A DNA stretch of 64,000 nt from Chromobacterium haemolyticum DSM 19808. GTDB lineage: Bacteria > Pseudomonadota > Gammaproteobacteria > Burkholderiales > Chromobacteriaceae. Positions within the stretch are counted from its first letter, which is position 1; each line of letters opens with the position of its first letter. The translations under genes and the position numbers were made by a program. Positions 58,782 through 64,000 of this stretch are shown here, piece by piece. The DNA is taken from assembly GCF_000711885.1 (NCBI RefSeq), contig NZ_JONK01000006.1, positions 186,001-250,000 on the forward strand, written 5' to 3'. The notes beneath the pieces were generated by a model. That model was given only the letters and a program-made list of their open reading frames with translations. It was not told where the DNA came from and did no database searches.

Positions 58782-60737
58782 CTACAAACGCCAGCCCAGC
58801 CGCATGCCTTCATAGATGGCTTCTTCCGCGGTGCGCGGCGCCAGGCAATCGCCTATCGCGTGCAGTTCGGCGCCGCAGTCGCTCAATTCCTCCAATAAAC
58901 CATCCTCGGCCTGGTGCCCCTGACACAGCACCAGGCAGTCCACATCGCTTTCCACCATGGCTTCCTCGCTGGCGGTGTGCAGCAGATACACGCTGTCGTC
59001 GTCGTGACCGTACAGCCGCGCGTACGGCGTTACCGCCACGCCGGCGCGCTGCAGTTGGCCGGCCAGGTGGTCGCGCACATACATTTGCAGCGCTTCGCCG
59101 GCGTGGGTGCCGTTGACCGCCAGCCTCACCTGATGGCCGGCGGCGGCCAGCCGCAGCGCGATGCCGGGGCCAATCCAGTCGCAGCGCCAGTCCGCCACCA
59201 GTACCTTGCCTCCCCTCACCGCTTCGCCGCGCAGCACTTGCCAGGCGTCCAGCACTTGCATGGCGCCGCCGCCTTCCAGCGCCGGCCAGCGCGGCCGCGC
59301 GCCGGTGGCCACCACTACCGCGTCCGGGGCCAGCCGCCGCACTAGTTCGCGGTCCACCCTAACGTTGCGCCTCACTTCCACGCCAGCCAGTTGCAGCTCC
59401 CGTTCCAGATTGGTGATCAGGCCGCCGAACTCGGCTCGGCCGGGCAGCAGTTGCGCCAGCAGCGCCTGGCCGCCCAGTTGCGGGCCCGCTTCGTACAGGC
59501 TGACCTGATGGCCGCGCTGCGCCGCGATCACCGCCGCCTTCATGCCGGCCGGGCCGCCGCCGGCCACCAGCACTCGCCGCGGCGCGGCGGCCGGCCGCAG
59601 TTCGCCGTATTCCAGTTCGCGGCCGCTTTGCGGGTGTTGGATGCAGGAGATGGGCAGGCCGCGGTGGAAGCGGCCGATACAGGCCTGGTTGCAGCCTATG
59701 CAGGCGCGGATGTCGTCATGCCGGCCCTGCTCGGCCTTGGCCGGCAGTTCCGGGTCGCAAATCAGCGCGCGGGTCATGCCGCAGCCGTCGGCCTGCCCGC
59801 CGGCCAATAGTTGTTCTGCTTCCTGCGGCTGGTTGATGCGCCCGGCCAGCAACACCGGGATGCTCAGCGCGCGCTTGAAGCGCGCCGCTTGCTCCGCTAG
59901 GTAGGCGGCCGGCAACGCCATCGGCGGCGCGATGTGGATGGCCGCGCCCAGGGTGGCGGAGCTGCCGGCCACCAGGCTGACGTAGTCCAGTTCGCTCTCC
60001 TGCGCCCGCGTCGCCGCCAGCGCCAGCTCGGCGTCCATCCCCTCGCCTTCTTCCTCGCCGGCGGAAATGCGCAGACCCACCACAAAGCCAGGCCCGCCGC
60101 CGGCACGGGCGGCGGCCACCGCTTCGCGCAGGAAGCGCAGCCGGCCGGCGTCGTCGCCGCCATAGCCGTCTTGGCGGCGGTTGACTTGGGGGTTGAGGAA
60201 TTGCGCCGGTAAATAGCCGTGACTGGCGACGATCTCGGCGCCGTCCACGCCGGCGGCGCGCAGCCGCCGCGCCGCCGCTCCGTAGCCAGCGATGATTTCG
60301 TCTATCATTTCGCGGCTCAGCGCGCGCGGCTGCACGTGGAAGCGCTCGCTGGGCGTCGCCGACGGCGCGTAGGCCACGCTCAGCAGGCCGTCGGCGCTTT
60401 CCATGATTTCGCGGCCGGGGTGGAACAGCTGGGCAAACAGCTTGCAGCCTTCGGCGTGCACGGCCTCGGCCAGTTGGCGGTAGCCGGGCACGCAGCTGTC
60501 GTCGGTGGCCATCAAGGCGTGCGAGGTGTAGCGCGCGGTTTCGTGAACGCCGGAGACTTGCAGCACGATCAGGCCGACGCCGCCGCGCGCCCGCGCCCGG
60601 TGGTAGGCCACCAGCGCCGGGCTGACCCGGCCATCCTCCGGCAGCACGGTGTCGTGGCCGGTGGACATGATACGATTCTTCAGCAGCGCCGGGCCGATGC
60701 GCAGCGGGGAGAACAGCAAGGGGAACAAGGTGCTCAT
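58782..60737 (-). CDS. OYE-type FMN / 4Fe-4S / FAD oxidoreductase (TMA-dehydrogenase, dienoyl-CoA-reductase family)
   Basis: A 651-residue flavoprotein. An N-terminal TIM barrel of the old yellow enzyme type (about residues 1-345, LKNRIMSTGH, H-x-Y-L in ASHGYLPAQFLNP, RLRFLREAV) is followed by a [4Fe-4S] site CIGCNQACIGRFHRG...SC (about 346-372) and a C-terminal FAD/NAD domain with VAGGGPAGMKAA. The family includes trimethylamine dehydrogenase, dimethylglycine- and stachydrine-demethylating enzymes and dienoyl-CoA reductase, so an N-methyl or enoate substrate is plausible but not shown. It diverges from the XRE-cupin regulator and is likely controlled by it. Confidence 0.85.
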   Translation of the reverse strand: MSTLFPLLFSPLRIGPALLKNRIMSTGHDTVLPEDGRVSPALVAYHRARARGGVGLIVLQVSGVHETARYTSHALMATDDSCVPGYRQLAEAVHAEGCKLFAQLFHPGREIMESADGLLSVAYAPSATPSERFHVQPRALSREMIDEIIAGYGAAARRLRAAGVDGAEIVASHGYLPAQFLNPQVNRRQDGYGGDDAGRLRFLREAVAAARAGGGPGFVVGLRISAGEEEGEGMDAELALAATRAQESELDYVSLVAGSSATLGAAIHIAPPMALPAAYLAEQAARFKRALSIPVLLAGRINQPQEAEQLLAGGQADGCGMTRALICDPELPAKAEQGRHDDIRACIGCNQACIGRFHRGLPISCIQHPQSGRELEYGELRPAAAPRRVLVAGGGPAGMKAAVIAAQRGHQVSLYEAGPQLGGQALLAQLLPGRAEFGGLITNLERELQLAGVEVRRNVRVDRELVRRLAPDAVVVATGARPRWPALEGGGAMQVLDAWQVLRGEAVRGGKVLVADWRCDWIGPGIALRLAAAGHQVRLAVNGTHAGEALQMYVRDHLAGQLQRAGVAVTPYARLYGHDDDSVYLLHTASEEAMVESDVDCLVLCQGHQAEDGLLEELSDCGAELHAIGDCLAPRTAEEAIYEGMRLGWRL

Positions 60738-60810
60738 CGCGTGGACCTTTGATCGGGTTGGCGGACGCCATCGCAGTGGCGCTTTGATTTTGCTTAAATT
60801 AAAATTTATT

Positions 60811-60834
60811 GCAAATTTTTTTAATAAAATTCAA
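60811..60834. promoter_or_regulatory. AT-rich shared motif, copy 1
   Basis: CAAATTTTTTTAATAAAATTCAA lies between the divergent flavin-oxidoreductase and XRE-cupin genes. A near copy is at 61683-61702, upstream of the PotD-like gene. Confidence 0.45.
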
Positions 60835-60874
60835 GCATGAACCGCGGCCAAGCGCCGTCGCACAGGATTTCATC

Positions 60875-61459
60875 GTGAGCAAAAACGCAACATCCGCCGC
60901 CGAGGCCCCGCTGCAGCTGGGCGCCCGCATCCGCCAACTACGCAAGCGCCAGGGCCTGACGCTGAGCCGGCTGGCCGCAACCAGCGGCCTGTCCGTGGGC
61001 CACATCAGCCTGATAGAACGCGAGCTGGCCCAGCCGTCCATCAATGCGCTGGTCAATATCGCGCGCAGCCTGGGGGTGACGGTGCAATGGTTTTTCAATG
61101 ACTCCGCCGAGCAAGCCGAGGATGAGAAGGACTACATCGTGCGCCGCGAGCAGCGGCCGCGGCTGGACTACCAGAGCGGCTTCGTCGATCACTTGCTGAC
61201 GCCCCGGAATCAGCGCCAGCTGGAGATGATCCATTGCCTGATCCCGCCCGGCGCCAGCTGCGACGAGGGCTATAGCCACAACGGCGAGGAAGCCGGCTTT
61301 GTGCTCAAGGGCTCGCTGGAGTTGTTTGTGGGCGAGCGCCAGTTCCATCTGGAACAGGGCGACAGCTTCGCCTATTCCAGCAGCGAGCCGCACCGCTACC
61401 GCAACCCGGGCAGCGGCGAGACCATTGTGATATGGGTGATTACTCCGCCCAGCTTCTGA
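60875..61459 (+). CDS. XRE-cupin transcriptional regulator (PuuR-like layout)
   Basis: A 194-residue regulator with an N-terminal XRE HTH (LGARIRQLRKRQGLTLSRLA ... SVGHISLIERELAQPSINALVNIA, about residues 14-68) and a C-terminal cupin domain (about 115-190, EEAGFVLKGSLELFVG, EQGDSFAYSSSEPHRYRNPG). The best start is GTG 60875, 7 bases after AGGA; the frame is open further upstream but without an ATG. Regulators of this plan often control polyamine or amine catabolism (PuuR). It diverges from the flavin oxidoreductase gene, and a PotD-like binding protein follows. Its TGA stop is the left flank of a short family A element. Confidence 0.88.
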   Translation: MSKNATSAAEAPLQLGARIRQLRKRQGLTLSRLAATSGLSVGHISLIERELAQPSINALVNIARSLGVTVQWFFNDSAEQAEDEKDYIVRREQRPRLDYQSGFVDHLLTPRNQRQLEMIHCLIPPGASCDEGYSHNGEEAGFVLKGSLELFVGERQFHLEQGDSFAYSSSEPHRYRNPGSGETIVIWVITPPSF

Positions 61460-61520
61460 GAAGCTGTTCAAAGTCTGCTGCGCTGCCTCGCTCTGTGATC
61501 GCTAGATCGTAAACACGTTC
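61460..61520 (+). repeat. Family A element, internally deleted (61 bp)
   Basis: It begins GAAGCTGTTCAAAGTCTGCT directly after the TGA stop of the cupin gene and ends TAGATCGTAAACACGTTC, followed by TAA. Confidence 0.65.
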
Positions 61521-61599
61521 TAACAGCCCGTAGGATCTCCGCTGCGCGTCGTAACGCGTCCACGGCGAGTGCCGCTTCGACAGACTCCCCCCCCCCAGC

Positions 61600-61622
61600 A
61601 AAGCCGCTCGCTCAGCGGCTTT
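61600..61622 (+). terminator. Possible terminator of the cupin regulator
   Basis: A 9-bp perfect stem with a CGCTC loop. The T-run is short (three within the stem), so it is weak. Confidence 0.4.
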
Positions 61623-61679
61623 CGCCTTCTCCCGCGCAGGCTTGCACAGCGCCTGTCCCGCTCAAAGCCGGCCAGTGCC

Positions 61680-61718
61680 GCAACAAATTTTTAATAAAAT
61701 CAAAATAAAATTTACAGT
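61680..61718. promoter_or_regulatory. AT-rich shared motif, copy 2
   Basis: CAAATTTTTAATAAAATCAA then AATAAAATTTACAG. It repeats the motif between the flavin oxidoreductase and XRE-cupin genes and is the only AT-rich block before the PotD-like gene. Confidence 0.45.
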
Positions 61719-61759
61719 TTTTTGATCGCTTCCTAGACTGTTCAATCCGGCAAGGCTAA

Positions 61760-61871
61760 AAGCCGCTAACAAAGCCACGAAGAGAACCTGAGCCAAGGCG
61801 CGCCGACGCAGGCAGTACAAGTCGTACGACAAGTCGGCGCAACGCAGGATCAGGGGTTGGGTTAGCGGATC
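61760..61871 (+). repeat. Family B element, copy 3 (112 bp), complete
   Basis: Ends AAGCCGCTAACAAAG and GGGTTAGCGGATC (diverged), flanked by TAA at 61757-61759 and 61872-61874. The interior CGCGCCGACGCAGGCAGTAC is shared with copy 1. Confidence 0.75.
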
Positions 61872-61905
61872 TAAGCCGGCCCCGCAGCACAAGAGGAGAT
61901 TGGTC

Positions 61906-62940
61906 ATGAAACTGACGTATCTGAGCATCGCCGCCAGCCTGCTGGCCGGCGGCGTCGCCTCCGCCAGCGAACTGGTGGTAGTGTCCTATGGCGGCGAGAA
62001 CCAGGCGGCGCAGTCGCGCGCCTATTACGCGCCCTATCAACGCCAAAGCGGGGTGCGCATCGTCGCGGACGCCTGGAACGGCGAGTTCGCCAAAATCAAG
62101 GCGATGGCGGCCACCGGCCGCGCGCGCTGGGACGCGGTGGAGGTGGACGCCGCGGCGCAGGGACGCGGCTGTGAGGAGGGCCTGCTGGAAAAGCTGGATT
62201 ACAAACGGATAGGCGACAAGGCCGACTTCGTGCCGGGCGCGGCCCAGCCTTGCGCCATCGGCATGTTTCTGGCCTCCATGGTGCTGGCTTACAACGAAGA
62301 CAAGCTGAAAACCGCGCCGCAAAGCTGGCGCGATTTCTGGGATGTGAAGCGCTTCCCCGGCAAGCGGGCTTTGCGCCGCGGCGCGGCCTACACGCTGGAG
62401 ATCGCGCTGCTGGCGGACGGCGTGCCGCCCGCCCAGGTCTACAAAACCCTATCCACGCCGGCCGGAGTGGACCGCACCTTTCGCAAGCTTGATCAGCTCA
62501 AGCCTTATATCCAATGGTGGGAAAGCGGCGCGCAGCCGCCGCAATACTTATTGTCCGGCGACGTGGTGATGAGTTCTTCCTACAACGGCCGCATCAGCCT
62601 GGCGCGGCGAGAGGGCCGCAAGCTGCGGATGGTATGGCTCAACAACATCAGCGAGTTCAGCTACTGGGCTATTCCCAAGGGCTCGCCCAACAAGGACGAG
62701 GCCATGAAGTTCATCGCCTTCGCCAGCCGGCCGGAACAGCAAAAGCTGTATTCAGAGCAGATGCCTTACGGCCCCAGCAATCGCAAGGCGCTTAGCCTGC
62801 TGCCGGCCGCGGTCCAGGCGGACTTGCCCAGCCACCCGGCCAATATGGCCGGTTCGCTGGCAATGGACGCCGCGTTCTGGACCGATAACGGCGAGGCGCT
62901 GGAGCAGCGCTTCGCCAGTTGGGCGGCCAAGCGGCCGTAA
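61906..62940 (+). CDS. PotD-like periplasmic binding protein
   Basis: A 344-residue exported protein. The Sec signal MKLTYLSIAASLLAGGVASA is cleaved near residue 20. The mature part has ELVVVSYGGENQAAQSRAYY, an N-terminal strand-loop typical of the PotD/PotF spermidine-putrescine group, WDAVEVDAAA, GKRALRRGAAYTLEIALL and the late YWAIPKGSPNKDEAMKFIAF motif. GAGGAG lies 7 bases before ATG 61906. No permease or ATPase gene lies within the window. The upstream XRE-cupin regulator and a shared AT-rich motif suggest one regulon; the ligand is unproven. Confidence 0.85.
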   Translation: MKLTYLSIAASLLAGGVASASELVVVSYGGENQAAQSRAYYAPYQRQSGVRIVADAWNGEFAKIKAMAATGRARWDAVEVDAAAQGRGCEEGLLEKLDYKRIGDKADFVPGAAQPCAIGMFLASMVLAYNEDKLKTAPQSWRDFWDVKRFPGKRALRRGAAYTLEIALLADGVPPAQVYKTLSTPAGVDRTFRKLDQLKPYIQWWESGAQPPQYLLSGDVVMSSSYNGRISLARREGRKLRMVWLNNISEFSYWAIPKGSPNKDEAMKFIAFASRPEQQKLYSEQMPYGPSNRKALSLLPAAVQADLPSHPANMAGSLAMDAAFWTDNGEALEQRFASWAAKRP

Positions 62941-62963
62941 ACGGCGCCGCCCATCCCGCAAAC

Positions 62964-63136
62964 CTTAATCGGCCCGCCGCCGCAACGGCGGGTCCGTCAG
63001 GCTCAACTCAGGCCAGACCCCAGGGCGTAAAAGCCACGCCCGGCGTCCAGACCGGAGAGCTTGCCGGCAGCGGTAAAGCAGACCCTGATAGCTGACGCCG
63101 TCGCCCACTTGCCAAGCGTGCTCGTTCAGCCGCTCA
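62964..63136 (-). pseudogene. Remnant of a chitin-binding domain (CBM5/12-like) cut by a family A element
   Basis: On the minus strand, about 58 codons are open to a TAA at 62964-62966. They include HAWQVGDGVSYQGLLYRCRQ and, further on, GVWPEL, the pattern W-x-x-G-D-x-V-x-Y-x-G-x-x-Y-x-C plus a late W seen in chitin-binding type 3 / CBM5-12 modules, which commonly form the C-terminus of chitinases and lytic monooxygenases. The frame runs directly into a family A element at 63137, and no start or signal peptide is found, so only the tail of a lost secreted enzyme remains. Confidence 0.55.
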
Positions 63137-63200
63137 GAACCTGTTTACGATCTGCTACGCGTCGTGAAACGCGGCTCGGTGAGTGCAACTTCAAAATGCT
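63137..63200 (-). repeat. Family A element, truncated, forming the 3' end of the nucleotidyltransferase gene
   Basis: Left end GAACCTGTTTACGATCTGCT with TCA before it, then CGGTGAGTGCAACTTCAAAATGCT; homology stops near 63200, inside the neighbouring gene. Confidence 0.65.
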
Positions 63201-63969
63201 TCCGTTCATGGTCTAGCGGCTTGGCCAAGCGCCACAGCGCCTGGTCCAGCCGCGCGCTGTCTCCACGAGGCGTTGGCAGCGCTGGCGCGGGTTCCGCCGC
63301 CGCCAATTGTTGTTCGATGAAAGCATGGATCCGCGGGCGGCGCGGTCCGCGCATGGACTCGCCGCAGGCGATCTTCACCGCCAACAGGCGGTTGATCTCA
63401 ACCGCCAGCTCGGCGTCGTCCACAACCCCGGCGGCCAGTTGGGCGAAGCGCGTCGGCGGCATGCCTCGCCCGGCGTCCAGCCAGCGCACGGCCAGCAAAG
63501 CCCTCAGCACGTACAGGTATTTTTTCAAGCACACGCTGTCGCCCTGCAGGTGAGCGTTGAAGTTCTTGCGCGCCATCGCCAGGTAGTGCCAGCGACACTT
63601 GAGGTCCGAGCGGAAGTCCGGCGCCAGCCCGCGCAGCAGGCGCAGGGCCTGCGGATCCGCCCGGTACACCAGCGGCGATTGCAGCCATTCGCACAGCGTG
63701 GGATTGGAACCTTGCAGCAGACGCAGCGCTTTGCGCAGCTCCCAACCGCTGATGTCCAGCTCATCGTTGATCGGCAGTTCGATCACGTCGCGCTGCGGCA
63801 TCACGCGCAGATACCATTCCGGCTCGTGCACGTAGATGAAGCGCACGTCGTAATCACTGTCGGGCGACGGAAAGCCCCAGGCGCGGCTGCCGGATTCGCA
63901 GGCATAAAGCACCCTCACCCGATGCCGCCATTCCAGCGTGTCCAGTTCACGCCCCACCCGCTCGCGCAT
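63145..63969 (-). CDS. RlaP-type (PF10127-like) nucleotidyltransferase, C-terminus replaced by a repeat
   Basis: A 274-residue protein. The polymerase-beta-type nucleotidyltransferase core is ESGSRAWGFPSPDSDYDVRFIYV (about residues 25-47): G-S-R-x-W-G-F then S-D-x-D with the metal-binding aspartates, the signature of the RlaP/DUF family of predicted RNA-processing nucleotidyltransferases. The following W-E-L-R-K-A-L-R-L-L and CLKKYLYVLRALLAVRW motifs are also typical. The last 18 or so residues (KHFEVALTEPRFTTRSRS) and the stop codon are encoded by a family A element. The frame is open past 63969 to the window edge, so the true start may lie outside. Confidence 0.75.
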   Translation of the reverse strand: MRERVGRELDTLEWRHRVRVLYACESGSRAWGFPSPDSDYDVRFIYVHEPEWYLRVMPQRDVIELPINDELDISGWELRKALRLLQGSNPTLCEWLQSPLVYRADPQALRLLRGLAPDFRSDLKCRWHYLAMARKNFNAHLQGDSVCLKKYLYVLRALLAVRWLDAGRGMPPTRFAQLAAGVVDDAELAVEINRLLAVKIACGESMRGPRRPRIHAFIEQQLAAAEPAPALPTPRGDSARLDQALWRLAKPLDHERKHFEVALTEPRFTTRSRS

Positions 63970-64000
63970 CGCGTCTTCCAGCGGGTGCTGAAATAAAAAT

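Larger units (their letters stand above)
61521..61905. other. Intergenic region before the PotD-like gene
   Basis: It holds a scrap of family A interior (about 61532-61585), a run of ten C residues (61587-61596), a 9-bp hairpin AAAGCCGCT/AGCGGCTTT (61600-61622), an AT-rich motif (61680-61718) and a complete family B element (61760-61871). Confidence 0.6.

Noticed and set aside
60838-60876. ATG 60838 as the start of the XRE-cupin gene
   Set aside because: It is out of frame with the HTH domain; GTG 60875 is in frame and has a Shine-Dalgarno sequence.

Overview
The window looks like chromosome of a GC-rich betaproteobacterium of the Chromobacterium type (Neisseriales). The evidence is very high GC in coding regions, gene content (KdpFABC-DE, NarGHJI-XL, AruH/AruI, CntA/CntB, BtsSR) and dispersed intergenic repeats. 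The genus is an inference from gene content. No rRNA or tRNA gene was recognised.

Layout. 1-2.6 kb: 3' end of alaS, a GNAT acetyltransferase and a TSUP anion exporter. 2.9-11.4 kb: a complete high-affinity K+ uptake system, kdpFABC with kdpDE, preceded by an unnamed 31-residue membrane peptide and a KdpE-like operator. 11.5-22.8 kb (minus strand): the nitrate module narL, narX, moaA, a glycine-zipper protein and narIJHG. 23.0-27.3 kb: a Zur-box-headed set of low-zinc genes (CobW-type GTPase, FolE2, gamma carbonic anhydrase-like protein, PyrC2-like dihydroorotase). 27.6-29.9 kb: an AT-rich promoter followed by a full-length homologue of Pseudomonas exotoxin A, interrupted by one in-frame TAG and lacking a C-terminal ER-retrieval signal. 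30.0-36.9 kb: a BtsT/CstA pyruvate transporter, a periplasmic binding protein, the BtsR/BtsS two-component pair and class I fumarase. 37.1-40.3 kb: carnitine monooxygenase CntA/CntB with a divergent GlxA-type AraC regulator. 40.6-41.3 kb: HicAB toxin-antitoxin. 41.5-49.3 kb: a sigma-54 activator diverging from a sigma-54-type promoter and a six-gene amino-acid uptake and arginine-transaminase operon. 49.5-55.1 kb: an accessory stretch with a tandem SANT/HTH-like protein, a PD-(D/E)xK-like protein and a 1279-residue SIR2 protein resembling defence-associated sirtuins, whose DNA is clearly poorer in GC than its neighbours. 55.2-64 kb: SlyD, an unknown gene behind a C4-antisense-like structured RNA, LysR with an NAD(P)H quinone reductase, a flavin oxidoreductase, an XRE-cupin regulator with a PotD-like binding protein, a chitin-binding-domain remnant and an RlaP-type nucleotidyltransferase.

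Two families of short palindromic elements (A, about 140-150 bp; B, about 111-134 bp) are scattered through the intergenic spaces. Both have terminal inverted repeats and, where intact, 3-bp TNA target duplications, so they look like non-autonomous transposons (MITEs). Several A copies sit exactly at the stop codon of a gene, and one supplies the C-terminus of a protein. No transposase that could mobilise them lies in the window.
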